Assembly (NCBI GenBank): GCA_902471875.1 | Contig: CABRLN010000004.1 | Coordinates: 27,768 to 91,767 of the forward strand | DNA: 64,000 nt | Source of the DNA: an uncultured Clostridium sp. | GTDB taxonomy: Bacteria > Bacillota > Clostridia > Oscillospirales > Acutalibacteraceae | Reading direction: 5' to 3' | Shown here: piece by piece, positions 42,559 to 52,365 of the stretch | Numbering within the stretch: position 1 is the stretch's first letter | Layout: each line of letters opens with the position of its first letter | Notes under the pieces: model-generated | What the model was told of the DNA's origin: nothing | The model's input: only the letters and a program-made list of their open reading frames with translations | The model's database searches: none | Made by a program: the position numbers and the translations under genes

Positions 42559-43266
42559 ATGAAACACGGAAAGAAATATGTTGACAGTGCTAAGCTGATT
42601 GACAGAACAAAGTTTTATGATGCTGATGAAGCATTGGATTTAGTTGTAAAGACATCAACTGCAAAGTTTGATGAAACAGTTGAAGTACATGTAAAGCTTG
42701 GTGTTGATAGCCGTCATGCTGACCAGCAGGTTAGAGGAGCTATTGTATTGCCAAACGGTACAGGTAAAAATGTAAAGGTTCTTGCTGTATGTAAGGGCGA
42801 CAATGTAAAACTTGCAGAGGAAGCAGGTGCTGACTTTGTAGGTGCCGAGGAAATGACACAGAAGATTCAGTCAGAGGGTTGGATGGATTTTGATGTTCTT
42901 ATTACAACACCTGATATGATGGGTCTTGTAGGTCGTCTGGGTAAAATCCTGGGTCCTCGTGGTTTAATGCCAAACCCTAAGGCTGGTACTGTAACACCTG
43001 ACATTGCTAAAGCTGTTAAAGAAGCTAAGGCAGGTAAAATTGAGTATCGTCTTGACAAAACTAATATTATTCACTGTCCAATCGGTAAGTCATCTTTCGG
43101 TAAAGAAAAGTTAGTTGAAAACTTTAATACTTTACTGGAGGCTATTGTAAAAGCTAAGCCGGCTGCTGCAAAGGGTCAGTACATTAAATCTTGTGCTGTT
43201 ACAAGCACAATGGGTCCTGGTGTTCGCATTAACCCTAACAAGGTTGGCGGTCAGACAGAGGGCTGA
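42559..43266 (+). CDS. rplA: 50S ribosomal protein L1
   Basis: Forms the L1 stalk and assists E-site tRNA release. 235 residues with LPNGTGK, GRLGKILGPRGLMPNPK and GPGVRINP blocks. In other bacteria L1 also represses translation of its own operon by binding the rplK message. It lies 59 bases after rplK with a GGGAGG site. Confidence 0.97.
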   Translation: MKHGKKYVDSAKLIDRTKFYDADEALDLVVKTSTAKFDETVEVHVKLGVDSRHADQQVRGAIVLPNGTGKNVKVLAVCKGDNVKLAEEAGADFVGAEEMTQKIQSEGWMDFDVLITTPDMMGLVGRLGKILGPRGLMPNPKAGTVTPDIAKAVKEAKAGKIEYRLDKTNIIHCPIGKSSFGKEKLVENFNTLLEAIVKAKPAAAKGQYIKSCAVTSTMGPGVRINPNKVGGQTEG

Positions 43267-43289
43267 TAAAAACAAATCCTTTACTTTAT

Positions 43290-43425
43290 GTAATGGTATA
43301 TATGCTGTTCTAAGACAGCAGGTGTATTGCACATAACAGGAAGTTACCTACCTGCCGAGGACAAGTCAGTATGACAATATACAGTCGTTCTGTGCCTTTC
43401 CTCGCAAATGGAAAGGCACTTTTTG
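43290..43425 (+). promoter_or_regulatory. L10 leader RNA with attenuator
   Basis: The 196-base gap before rplJ holds the signs of the ribosomal protein L10 leader: AGACAGCAGGTG early, TACCTGCCGAGGAC later (able to pair), and then a strong terminator, GTGCCTTTCC against GGAAAGGCAC with five T (43392-43424). By analogy with other Firmicutes, L10 (with L7/L12) binds the leader and tunes rplJL expression. Confidence 0.85.
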
Positions 43426-43462
43426 TTGCATAACACCTATTACTTTATGGAGGTGAACTATT

Positions 43463-44014
43463 TTGGCAAGTGAAAAGGTTCTTGAACAAAAGAAAGCATT
43501 AGTTGCTGATCTTACAGAAAGACTACAGAACTCTATTGCAGGTATTGTAGTTAAGTATGAAGGTATTACTGTAGAAGACGACACACAGCTTCGTAAAGAG
43601 CTAAGAGAGGCTGGCGTTAAGTACACAGTTGTAAAGAACACAATGTTATCAAGAGCTGCTGACAACGCAGGTCTTGCTGATATGAAGGAAGTGCTGGAGG
43701 GCACAACTGCTCTTGCAACTTCTGACGAAGATTATGTAGCTGCTGCTCGTATTCTTTGTAAGTTTGCAGATTCTCATGACAATTTTGAGGTTAAGACAGG
43801 TTATATGGATAATGCCATTATTGATATGGATAAAATCCAGAGTCTGGCTAAGTTGCCATCTCGTGAGGTACTTCTTGCTAATGTACTTGGTGCATTCCAG
43901 GCACCTATTGCAAGCTTTGCCCGTGCCGTACAAGCTATTGTTGACAAGGGTGGAGTAGAAGCATGTGAGGCTCCTGCTGAGGAGACTGCACCTGCAGAAG
44001 AAACTGCTGAATAA
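43463..44014 (+). CDS. rplJ: 50S ribosomal protein L10
   Basis: Anchors the L7/L12 dimers of the ribosomal stalk and probably controls its own leader. 183 residues; the rRNA-binding N-terminal domain (KALVADLTERL, RKELREAGVKYTVVKNTM) is followed by the L7/L12-binding helix and a short Glu/Thr/Ala repeat tail (APAEETAPAEETAE). Starts at TTG behind GGAGGTGA, which should keep L10 low against L7/L12. Confidence 0.95.
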   Translation: MASEKVLEQKKALVADLTERLQNSIAGIVVKYEGITVEDDTQLRKELREAGVKYTVVKNTMLSRAADNAGLADMKEVLEGTTALATSDEDYVAAARILCKFADSHDNFEVKTGYMDNAIIDMDKIQSLAKLPSREVLLANVLGAFQAPIASFARAVQAIVDKGGVEACEAPAEETAPAEETAE

Positions 44015-44070
44015 TTTAGCAGACATAATTTGAACATTAATTTATTTTTATAACATGGAGGTTTATTATC

Positions 44071-44442
44071 ATGGCATCTGAGAAAATTACTGCTATTATT
44101 GAAGAATTAAAAACTCTAACAGTATTGGAGCTTTCTGAGCTTGTACACGCTGTAGAGGACGAATTTGGTGTATCTGCCGCTGCTGCTGTAGCTGTTGCTG
44201 CTCCTGGTGAGGCTGCTGCTGCTGCTGAAAAGACAGAGTTTGACGTTGTTCTAAAGTCATTCGGCGCAAGCAAGATGAATGTTATCAAGGTTGTTCGTGG
44301 CATTACAGGTCTTGGTCTAAAGGAGTCAAAAGAGCTTGTTGAAGGTGCTCCAAAGGCTGTTAAAGAAGGCGTTTCTAAGGACGAGGCTGAGGACATCAAG
44401 AAGCAGCTTGAAGAGGCTGGCGCAGAGGTTGAGCTTAAGTAA
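44071..44442 (+). CDS. rplL: 50S ribosomal protein L7/L12
   Basis: Multicopy stalk protein that recruits translation GTPases. 123 residues: N-terminal dimerisation domain, Ala/Gly-rich hinge (about 33-52) and the C-terminal domain with KTEFDVVLKSFGASKM and VRGITGLGLKESKELVEG. ATG with a GGAGG site, stronger than that of rplJ, fitting the excess of L7/L12. Ends at a strong terminator. Confidence 0.97.
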   Translation: MASEKITAIIEELKTLTVLELSELVHAVEDEFGVSAAAAVAVAAPGEAAAAAEKTEFDVVLKSFGASKMNVIKVVRGITGLGLKESKELVEGAPKAVKEGVSKDEAEDIKKQLEEAGAEVELK

Positions 44443-44484
44443 TTTTAGCTTAAGTTACTCATTTAGCTTAGTTATAGTATTTAT

Positions 44485-44516
44485 AGAGGTTGTCGATTAC
44501 GGCAACCTCTTTTTTG
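44485..44516 (+). terminator. Terminator after rplL
   Basis: AGAGGTTGTC pairs with GGCAACCTCT (one G-U) around a 6-base loop, followed by TTTTTT. Confidence 0.9.
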
Positions 44517-44619
44517 TATGAGAATTATCTGTCTTTATTTTGAAATGTTTGTAAAAGTAATTTTAGTAATATTTAAAATTGTAATTTATAAATTGTTTAA
44601 TTTAGATATCAACATCGTC

Positions 44620-44648
44620 TTGTGTAAATTAAACAGGTGTGATATTAT
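44620..44648 (+). promoter_or_regulatory. Possible promoter of tcdA-recG
   Basis: TTGTGT, 17 bases, TATTAT, about 40 bases before the tcdA start. Confidence 0.5.
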
Positions 44649-44688
44649 AAAATATATTATGTTGCAATAAAATATAAGAGGAATAGTT

Positions 44689-45408
44689 ATGGACAATATT
44701 TTTTCAAGAGAAGAATTGTTGCTTGGTAAAGATGCTTTAGAAATTTTACAAAACAGCAGGGTGGCCGTTTTTGGTGTAGGCGGCGTAGGCGGATATGTTG
44801 TAGAGGTGCTTGCCAGGTGCGGTGTGGGGATAATTGATGTTATTGACAATGACACTGTTGACCTTTCTAATATAAACCGACAAATAATAGCAACAGTAGA
44901 TACTGTTGGTCAAAATAAAGTTAGTGTTATTTCAAAAAGGATAAAGGCAATTAATCCTAAAGCTATTGTAAATGAACATAAATGTTTTTTTCTTCCTGAA
45001 AATTCAGATAAATTTGATTTTACTAAATATGATTATGTTGTAGATGCTATTGACACAGTATCGGGAAAAATAGAAATAATTATGCAGTCAAAAAAAGCAG
45101 GAACTCCTGTTATAAGCTGTATGGGTGCAGGTAACAAGCTTGACCCAACAGCCTTTGTTGTTACTGATATTTATAAAACTTCTGTTTGTCCACTGGCGAG
45201 AGTAATGCGTCAGCAGCTTAAAAAGAGAGGAGTAAAAAGTTTAAAGGTAGTGTATTCTACCGAAACAGCTAAAAAACCCAATTATATTCAAACTGTACAA
45301 CAACAGCGAAAAATTGCACCGGGCAGTGTGGCTTTTGTGCCGCCTGTTGCAGGTATAATTGCAGGCAGTGAGGTTATTAAGGATTTAATTGGTTACAAAA
45401 ATGATTGA
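44689..45408 (+). CDS. tcdA: tRNA threonylcarbamoyladenosine dehydratase (TcdA/CsdL)
   Basis: E1-like enzyme that uses ATP to cyclise t6A37 of tRNA to ct6A. 239 residues: ATP loop GVGGVGGYVVE (about residues 29-39), DLSNINRQ, VDAIDTVSGK and the subfamily mark CMGAGNKLDPT. The CPLAR segment is also typical. It overlaps recG in the broad frame but is separate from the chosen recG start by 23 bases. Confidence 0.9.
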   Translation: MDNIFSREELLLGKDALEILQNSRVAVFGVGGVGGYVVEVLARCGVGIIDVIDNDTVDLSNINRQIIATVDTVGQNKVSVISKRIKAINPKAIVNEHKCFFLPENSDKFDFTKYDYVVDAIDTVSGKIEIIMQSKKAGTPVISCMGAGNKLDPTAFVVTDIYKTSVCPLARVMRQQLKKRGVKSLKVVYSTETAKKPNYIQTVQQQRKIAPGSVAFVPPVAGIIAGSEVIKDLIGYKND

Positions 45409-45431
45409 ATCATTTAAAAGGTGGTGTTTTT

Positions 45432-47477
45432 GTGGCATCGTTATTTGAATTTCCTATTGAGAATTTAAAGGGTATAGGAAAAAAAAGAGGTGAGCTTTTT
45501 AGAAAGCTTGGGGTGCGTTCAGTGGGCGAACTAATTTGCTACTATCCAAGAACCTACGAGGACTGGAGTAATTATGTTAATATTGCAGATTTACAGGCAA
45601 ATGAAATTTGCTGTGTAAAGGCAATGGTTACTGCACCGCCGTCAGAGTCAAGAGTGGCGGGTGGAAAAATAATTACCAAGGTTCGTTTAACTGATGACAC
45701 AGGTGCAGTTACAGCAACGTTTTTTAATAATCGCTACATAAAAAATATGCTTATTTATAATTGTGAGTATGTTTTTATGGGAAAGGTACATTCTTCTATG
45801 AATAGGTTGGAGCTTGTATCACCTGAATTCTCACAAAGTAACAAGGTACGTCAAATTCGTCCTATTTATGGCTGTACAGCCGGACTTACAACAAGACAAA
45901 TAGAAAATGCCGTTGTAAATGCATTGCAAATGCTTCCTGATAATGTAAAAGAAAGCATTCCTGAGGATATAAGAAAAGAGTATGACATTGTAAGCTATGA
46001 ATATGCACTTAAAAATGTACATTTTCCTTCTGATAAAGAAGAACTGGTTAAAGCAAGAAAAAGATTGATTTTTGAAGAATTGCTTGTTTTGTCACTGGGA
46101 TTGTTCTCAATGAAAAATGGCAGAAAAAGCGAGACTTTGATTAATATTCAGAATGACTACTCAAACCAATATAAAGAATTGTTGTCGTTTGAACTTACAA
46201 GCGGTCAGCAAAAGGCCATGGATGATTGCATTAAAGATATGATGAAAAATAAATATCCTATGAGCAGACTTGTACAAGGTGATGTTGGTTGTGGAAAAAC
46301 AGCGGTGGCAGCAGGTATTAGTTATACTGTTGTAAAAAACGGATATCAGGTTGCATTTATGGCACCTACAGAAATTCTTGCAGAGCAACATTATAATTCG
46401 TTTGTAAAAATGTTTTCGGGTACAGGGGTAAACGTTGAATTGCTTACAGGTGCAAATACCACAGCACAAAAAAGAAGAATAAAAGATGCTGTCGTTACAG
46501 GCGCTTGTGATTTGGTTGTGGGTACTCACGCACTTTTGTCGGATACAGTTGAATTTAGAAAACTGGGGCTTGTAATTACAGACGAACAGCATCGTTTTGG
46601 TGTAGAGCAACGAAACATATTGGTAGAAAAGGGTGAAAATCCTCATTTGTTGGTTATGTCGGCAACCCCAATTCCTCGTACCTTGGCACTTATAATTTAT
46701 GGTGATTTGGACCTGTCTATAATAGACACAATGCCTCCGGGGCGGCAGCCTGTTGATACATTTTTGATAAACAGTAAAAAAAGGCACAGAATGTATAATT
46801 TTATAAAAGACCATTTAGACAGAGGCAGACAATGCTATATTGTTTGTCCTGCAGTTGAAGAAAACGAAATGATAAATGTTGCCGCTGCTGAGCAATATGC
46901 AAATGATATTCAGCAAAACGAATTTAAAAGCTATTCGGTTGGAGTGCTTCATGGTAAAATGAAGGGCGCATTAAAAGAGGGTATTATGTATCGCTTTAAA
47001 GCAGGCGAAATACAGCTTCTTGTTTCAACTACTGTTATAGAGGTTGGTGTTGATGTACCCAATGCTACTGTTATGGTGGTGGAAAATGCTGAACGCTTTG
47101 GCTTGTCACAGTTGCACCAGCTAAGGGGCAGGGTAGGACGAGGCAATGAAAAATCATATTGTATTTTGCTTTCAGATAATACCAATCCTGAAACTGTCGA
47201 AAGATTGAAAACCATGTGTTCAACAAGTAACGGCTTTGAAATAGCCGATACAGATTTAAAGCTGCGAGGTCCGGGTGACTTTTTTGGTTCAAGACAGCAC
47301 GGCTTGCCAGAGATGAAAATTGCCGACCTTGCTAATATGGATTGTTTGCAGGAGGCAAGCAAAGCCTCGGCAAAAATACTTGAAAAGGATCCTGAACTGC
47401 AGCTGCCTGAGCATAAGTTGTTAAACGGTGAGGTAAAACGACTATTTGCAAAAGTTGGTGAAGGTGGTTTTAATTAA
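45432..47477 (+). CDS. recG: ATP-dependent DNA helicase RecG
   Basis: Remodels stalled forks and branched DNA. 681 residues: wedge/OB domain at the N-terminus (IKGIGKKR-like start, YYPRTYED), helicase domain 1 with GDVGCGKTAVA (Walker A) and the DEQH box (TDEQHRFGVEQR), SATPIPRTLAL, then domain 2 ending with FGLSQLHQLRGRVGRG and the RecG C-terminal block (SRQHGLPEM). GTG at 45432 follows an AAAGGTGG site; an upstream TTG at 45405 overlaps tcdA. Confidence 0.95.
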   Translation: MASLFEFPIENLKGIGKKRGELFRKLGVRSVGELICYYPRTYEDWSNYVNIADLQANEICCVKAMVTAPPSESRVAGGKIITKVRLTDDTGAVTATFFNNRYIKNMLIYNCEYVFMGKVHSSMNRLELVSPEFSQSNKVRQIRPIYGCTAGLTTRQIENAVVNALQMLPDNVKESIPEDIRKEYDIVSYEYALKNVHFPSDKEELVKARKRLIFEELLVLSLGLFSMKNGRKSETLINIQNDYSNQYKELLSFELTSGQQKAMDDCIKDMMKNKYPMSRLVQGDVGCGKTAVAAGISYTVVKNGYQVAFMAPTEILAEQHYNSFVKMFSGTGVNVELLTGANTTAQKRRIKDAVVTGACDLVVGTHALLSDTVEFRKLGLVITDEQHRFGVEQRNILVEKGENPHLLVMSATPIPRTLALIIYGDLDLSIIDTMPPGRQPVDTFLINSKKRHRMYNFIKDHLDRGRQCYIVCPAVEENEMINVAAAEQYANDIQQNEFKSYSVGVLHGKMKGALKEGIMYRFKAGEIQLLVSTTVIEVGVDVPNATVMVVENAERFGLSQLHQLRGRVGRGNEKSYCILLSDNTNPETVERLKTMCSTSNGFEIADTDLKLRGPGDFFGSRQHGLPEMKIADLANMDCLQEASKASAKILEKDPELQLPEHKLLNGEVKRLFAKVGEGGFN

Positions 47478-47614
47478 ATTTCAACAAAAATCTATTTATT
47501 GTTTGTAATTTGATAAAGAATGTTGTATCATATTTAGTATAGATTTATTTATATAATTGTTTTAATAGTTGAACATTAAATATTAAACATAAAAATAAAA
47601 GGAATGAACAAGTA

Positions 47615-48934
47615 ATGAAGAAAAAGCTTTCAATTATTTCTGCGCTTTTAATGTCAATAGTTGTTATTGCCTCGTCAGCAATTTCGGCAGGTGCAGTAAA
47701 AAATACTATTGATTTTGACACAAAAACTGATATTTTATATTTGCTTAACCTAGACACCGATACAGTGGTTTACAGTAAAAATTCAGATAAAAAGTGTTAC
47801 CCTGCTTCTACTACAAAAATAATGACTTACATTATTACTGCTGAAAAGGTAAAAAATCTTGAAGATACTAAGGTTAAAATTAAAGAAGAGGTACTTAATG
47901 AGCTTGCAGGTACAGGCAGTTCTCTTTCAGGTTTGGAGAATCACATTGATAAAGAGCTTTCGGTATTTCAGTTGCTGCATTGTATGATGGTAAGCTCCGG
48001 TAACGATGCTGCTTTGGTTTTGGCTGACTATGTATGTGAGGGAGATGTTGACGCTTTTGTTAAGCTGATGAATGACAAGGCTAAGGAATTGGGCTGTAAG
48101 AACACAAATTTTAAAAATCCTCACGGACTGCATGATAAAGACCAATATACTACAGCCGAAGATATGCTAAAAATAGCACGTTTTGCTATGACAACACCAT
48201 ATTTTACAGATATAACAAATACTGTAGAATATTATATAGATGGTGAAGACGAAGAACCTCTTGTAAACACAAATAAAATGATAAACCCTGACGAAAAAGA
48301 GTACTACTATAAATATGCCAAAGGTATAAAAACAGGTACTACCGACGAGGCAGGACACTGCCTTGTTTCTACAGCGTTAAAAGACAATGTTGCTTATATG
48401 TGCGTTGCATATAACGCACCGTGCTATGATGATGACGGTTACGAGCTTGATACTAACTATGCAATTTTAGAAAGTAAAGAATTGTACGAATGGGCATACG
48501 AAAATGTAGCAATGCGTACAGTAATCGGTAATGACGATAAGGTTTGCAGTATTAATGTAAATTATGGTGACAATGCAGAAAAAATTGACCTTGTTCCTGA
48601 ATTTGAATATTCTACAATGCTTGCGAAAGATGTAAATGAAAAGGACATAACCATAAAGACAAAATGTCAAGACACTATAGATGCTCCAATAGAAAAAGGA
48701 ACAGTATTAGGTACGGCAACAGTTTCGTATAAAGGCGAAGAACTTACAAAGGTAAACCTTGTAGCGTCTGAAACTGTTGAAAAAAGTGATTTGAAATATT
48801 TCTTAACCATTGCAAAAAATATTGTAACATCACAGCTGTTTATTATAATGGCAAGTATAATTTGTGTGCTGTTTATTATATATATAGCATTTGTTATTGT
48901 GCGTGCAGTTAAGAAGAATAAAAAGACAAAATAA
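47615..48934 (+). CDS. D-alanyl-D-alanine carboxypeptidase (PBP5/DacF type)
   Basis: Trims the terminal D-Ala of peptidoglycan stem peptides. 439 residues: signal peptide (about 1-27, SAISAGA), then SxxK with Ser65 and Lys68 (ASTTKIM), SGN in VSSGNDAA and KTG in GIKTGTTDEAG. A beta-rich domain follows, and a C-terminal membrane helix (about 405-430) with a Lys-rich end anchors it, whereas enzymes such as E. coli PBP5 end in an amphipathic helix. It has a terminator behind it and is probably transcribed alone. Confidence 0.93.
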   Translation: MKKKLSIISALLMSIVVIASSAISAGAVKNTIDFDTKTDILYLLNLDTDTVVYSKNSDKKCYPASTTKIMTYIITAEKVKNLEDTKVKIKEEVLNELAGTGSSLSGLENHIDKELSVFQLLHCMMVSSGNDAALVLADYVCEGDVDAFVKLMNDKAKELGCKNTNFKNPHGLHDKDQYTTAEDMLKIARFAMTTPYFTDITNTVEYYIDGEDEEPLVNTNKMINPDEKEYYYKYAKGIKTGTTDEAGHCLVSTALKDNVAYMCVAYNAPCYDDDGYELDTNYAILESKELYEWAYENVAMRTVIGNDDKVCSINVNYGDNAEKIDLVPEFEYSTMLAKDVNEKDITIKTKCQDTIDAPIEKGTVLGTATVSYKGEELTKVNLVASETVEKSDLKYFLTIAKNIVTSQLFIIMASIICVLFIIYIAFVIVRAVKKNKKTK

Positions 48935-48951
48935 GAATAAGTAAATTAATT

Positions 48952-48987
48952 AACTCTGTAGAACGGTGTGATGTTTTACAGAGTTTT
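48952..48987 (+). terminator. Terminator after the DD-carboxypeptidase gene
   Basis: AACTCTGTA pairs with TACAGAGTT around a 16-base loop, followed by TTTT. Confidence 0.75.
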
Positions 48988-49334
48988 TATAATGTATGTA
49001 TGTCTAATTAATAAAAAACAGGTTAATAATTAAATTATATCAAGGTAATTTATGCAATTATACTCTTTAGATGTTTGTTAGATTATATAAAAATATGAAA
49101 TGTAAGCTAAAAAGTTTGTTTTCAACTTAACAAGGAATGTTCAAACAAGATGTGTAATGAATTATTAGGTGTAATTGTATGGTATTGCCTTAAGTAAAAA
49201 ATAATACAAATTTTATTTATATCAAATATGGATTATTTATTGTTAATTGTAATAAATTGGAAATAAGTTTTTTAATTGTATTTTAACAATATAAACAAAA
49301 ACTATTGCGTATTAACATAATATGAAAGAATTAT
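48988..49334. other. Long AT-rich gap without a gene
   Basis: About 350 bases of very AT-rich DNA with many stops in all frames and no GC-containing hairpin. I see no RNA gene or operator in it. Confidence 0.5.
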
Positions 49335-49362
49335 TTGCAATTTATCCTAGGTGTGTTATAAT
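49335..49362 (+). promoter_or_regulatory. Promoter of the two-domain transferase gene
   Basis: TTGCAA, 16 bases, TATAAT, with a TGn extension (TGTTATAAT). Confidence 0.75.
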
Positions 49363-49396
49363 TTATTGAGATATATTTTTGATTTTTGGAGGAAAT

Positions 49397-52114
49397 ATGG
49401 GCAATACAGTTGTTTCTGTTATTATTCCTTATTTAGAGGGGAATAATAAGTTAATAGATACCCTATCTTCAATATGTAAGCAGAAAGGTTTTGATTCTAC
49501 AAAAATAGAGGTTCTTATAATAGATACTACTGATGACGGCAGCAGCAAAAACTCTATAGGAAATTTGTCAATTTGTAAGGTTATTTGCACTAAGTCTGCT
49601 AAAACAGAGGCAGAAGCTTGTAATCTTGCTATGGAAAATGCAAACGGTAGTTATATAACTGTTTGTCGTTGTGGGGACGTTTTCAGCAGTAACTATTTTC
49701 AAAAATGTCTTGATGCTTGTAAGCAATTTGAAAATGTACCTAATGTAGCAGTACAGCGTTATTGTATTAACCCTGTATTTAAAGAAAGAAAAAGCTATAG
49801 GTTAAACACAAGAAATTCAGACAGCCCTATTGTAGTTAGTCTTGCTGATAACCCAAATATGATTAATCCGGAGGTTTGCGGTACTTTATATAAAGCGGAT
49901 ATTTTTAGATCATATAAATTTAATACAAAGCTTAAGTATGAATATTTTACAGATTTTGCGTTAAGGGTACAAATTGATTATCCGGAATACATTTTTGTCG
50001 GTAGTGCTGAATTTGAGTATTTTATGCCTTACGAGGATGATTATTTATACTATATTCCGTCAAATTATAAAGATTGGTATAAAGATTCCTTGTGTAACTT
50101 TTTAATGCCGCTTATTAATGCAGGCAAAGAAAAGTTTAGTGCTGTGCCTGAATTTATTCAGTTTTATTCTATATTTGCCATTTCTACAAGATTTTTGGCT
50201 AATATGAATAACCGTAACAAGCGAAATATGAATTCTAAAGAGCTTGCAGAATTTTTTGATGCTGCACGAGAAGTTTTAAAATATGTTGACAACAGCTATG
50301 TGCTAAACAGAAATAAATATAAATCTCTTGGATATAGTGAAGAAGCAGCAGAAATGTTTTATATGCTGAAATATAATTGCAGTTTTAAGGATATGCCTCT
50401 TGTAAATGTTGAAGGTAAAAATGAAGTTTATCTTAACTGTGACAATGTTTTTGTTGCTCGCCTTACTGACCAAAGAGTGGGTATGCATGTAATAGATTAT
50501 CGTGACGGTAAGCTTGTTATTGACGGTTCTTTCAGACGGGTATTTGATTTGGACAATATTGACTTGTATGTTAGGTTTAACGACCAAAAATATTGTTTAA
50601 CTGATACTGACCGTTACTCGCTGACTAAATATTTTGGCATTAGTGCATATAAAAAGTTTACTTTTCATCTCGAGCTTCCTCTTGATACAAGTAAAAGCGT
50701 ACAATCACTATCATTTTTTGCTCGTTACAGATATACGGTTATTCCGCTTAAGCTGTCATTTTTGCACCATTGGTCAAAATTTACATTGAAGCCTGACAAT
50801 GCTTATTGGAGATTTAACCAATATGTTGCATATGTTGACAATGCAAAAGCTATTGTTATAAACAAGGCATCAGCTTTTGATACACTTAAAAGAGAGCTTA
50901 AATTTCTTCCGGGCGTTTTTAAAGAGAGCAAACGTAGCTTTATTACACGAATTCAATATTGGCTTACACGACCGTTATACAAAAATAAAAAAATATGGCT
51001 TATGTATGACAAAATGTATAAGGGCGGTGACAGCTGCGAATATTTATACAGGTATTGTGCAAATAAAAAGGATGGTATTTCAAAATATTATATAATAGAT
51101 AAAAATACCTCTGACTATAAAAGACTTAAAGAAGATGGCTTAAAGCCTGTTAGAAACCATTCGTTTAAACATAAAATGCTGTTTTTAAATACAGATATTG
51201 CTCTTATTACCAATTCAAATGTATTTCCGTTTAATGGGTACAGTATGGACCGTTCAAGGTTTATAAGGGGTTTATGTAATTTCCCTTCAATGTGTTTACA
51301 GCATGGCTTGTCTGTTCAAAAATGTGCAATGGCACAGCAAAGAATTGTTGATAATACGCAAATGTATTTTTTAGCGTCAAAATATGAATATAAAAATTTA
51401 AGCAGCCATGCCTACAATTACCAAAACTTTAACATTTTAAAAATGACAGGTATAGGCAGATATGACGGTTTGATTAATAATGATAAAAAGCAAATTTTGC
51501 TTTCTCCAACATGGCGTATGTATAACGCTATGCCTGTTACAACCAGTGAAGGCGAACAGCGTGCTTACAACCCCGAATTTAAGCATACAACATATTATAA
51601 AATTTACAATGACCTTATTAATAACCAAAAGCTTATTGAAACGGCTAAACGTACAGGATATAAGATTATGTATGTTTTACACCCTATTTTAAGCTCACAG
51701 GTAAATGATTTTAAGCCTGATGACTATGTTGAGGTTGTTTCATCAGTAGGTGATTTTAACTACGAAAAAGCCTTTCAGGAATCAAGCCTAATGGTAACTG
51801 ATTATTCGGGGGTACAGTTTGATTTTGCTTATATGAAAAAGCCGTTGATTTATTTCCATCCGTCACAACTTCCTGCACATTATGAAGACGGAGGATTTTT
51901 CTACGATACAATGGGATTTGGCGAAATTTGTACTGAAAGTGAGCAGTTGGTTGATTTGCTGTGTGAATATATGGAAAATAACTGCCAAATGAAGCCGGAA
52001 TATGTTGCAAGGGTTGAAGATTTTTATAAATTTAATGACCATAATAATTGCGAAAGAATTTACAACGAAATTTTGGCTTATCAGCAGCAGGTTAATAAGG
52101 ACAAGCTTAAGTAA
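49397..52114 (+). CDS. Fusion of a GT2 glycosyltransferase and a CDP-glycerol glycerophosphotransferase-like domain
   Basis: 905 residues. The first 250 form a GT-A type glycosyltransferase (VSVIIPYLEGNNKLIDTL, then NGSYITVCRCGDVF at the metal/acceptor site). About 250-510 is a less conserved beta-rich middle. About 515-890 is a TagB/TagF-like domain with LTNS-type, LQHGLSVQK, LLSPTWR, YVLHPIL and TDYSGVQFDFAYMKKPLIYF blocks. Such fusions build teichoic-acid-like or phosphoglycerol-decorated glycans at the inner membrane face. ATG at 49397 follows TTTGGAGG. No tag/tar partners, flippase or nucleotide-sugar genes are nearby, so it is an orphan; substrates are inferred. Confidence 0.85.
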   Translation: MGNTVVSVIIPYLEGNNKLIDTLSSICKQKGFDSTKIEVLIIDTTDDGSSKNSIGNLSICKVICTKSAKTEAEACNLAMENANGSYITVCRCGDVFSSNYFQKCLDACKQFENVPNVAVQRYCINPVFKERKSYRLNTRNSDSPIVVSLADNPNMINPEVCGTLYKADIFRSYKFNTKLKYEYFTDFALRVQIDYPEYIFVGSAEFEYFMPYEDDYLYYIPSNYKDWYKDSLCNFLMPLINAGKEKFSAVPEFIQFYSIFAISTRFLANMNNRNKRNMNSKELAEFFDAAREVLKYVDNSYVLNRNKYKSLGYSEEAAEMFYMLKYNCSFKDMPLVNVEGKNEVYLNCDNVFVARLTDQRVGMHVIDYRDGKLVIDGSFRRVFDLDNIDLYVRFNDQKYCLTDTDRYSLTKYFGISAYKKFTFHLELPLDTSKSVQSLSFFARYRYTVIPLKLSFLHHWSKFTLKPDNAYWRFNQYVAYVDNAKAIVINKASAFDTLKRELKFLPGVFKESKRSFITRIQYWLTRPLYKNKKIWLMYDKMYKGGDSCEYLYRYCANKKDGISKYYIIDKNTSDYKRLKEDGLKPVRNHSFKHKMLFLNTDIALITNSNVFPFNGYSMDRSRFIRGLCNFPSMCLQHGLSVQKCAMAQQRIVDNTQMYFLASKYEYKNLSSHAYNYQNFNILKMTGIGRYDGLINNDKKQILLSPTWRMYNAMPVTTSEGEQRAYNPEFKHTTYYKIYNDLINNQKLIETAKRTGYKIMYVLHPILSSQVNDFKPDDYVEVVSSVGDFNYEKAFQESSLMVTDYSGVQFDFAYMKKPLIYFHPSQLPAHYEDGGFFYDTMGFGEICTESEQLVDLLCEYMENNCQMKPEYVARVEDFYKFNDHNNCERIYNEILAYQQQVNKDKLK

Positions 52115-52139
52115 ATATATTTAAATAAGCAAAAATTTT

Positions 52140-52170
52140 TCGGGTAGGGTAACTTGCCCGATTATTTTTT
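52140..52170 (+). terminator. Terminator after the two-domain transferase
   Basis: A 7-bp stem (TCGGGTA against TGCCCGA, with one G-U) followed by ATTATTTTTTAT. Confidence 0.65.
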
Positions 52171-52365
52171 ATGTAGTGGTGTAGCGAAGAATTTATTCTA
52201 CTCACAATAATTTATATAACAATTAATTTGATATTATCTATATCTGCAAAAAAATTATAATTATCAAAAATTTTTGTTGTCATATTTAATCTTTTTAGGT
52301 ACACTTTAACATAATTTGTCTTTAATATGAATAAACTTTCTTAGGAGTGCTTAGGAGGTATATAT

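Noticed and set aside
44037..44399. 120-codon minus-strand frame opposite rplL
   Set aside because: Shadow of the Ala/Gly-rich L7/L12 gene; no ribosome site or recognisable product.
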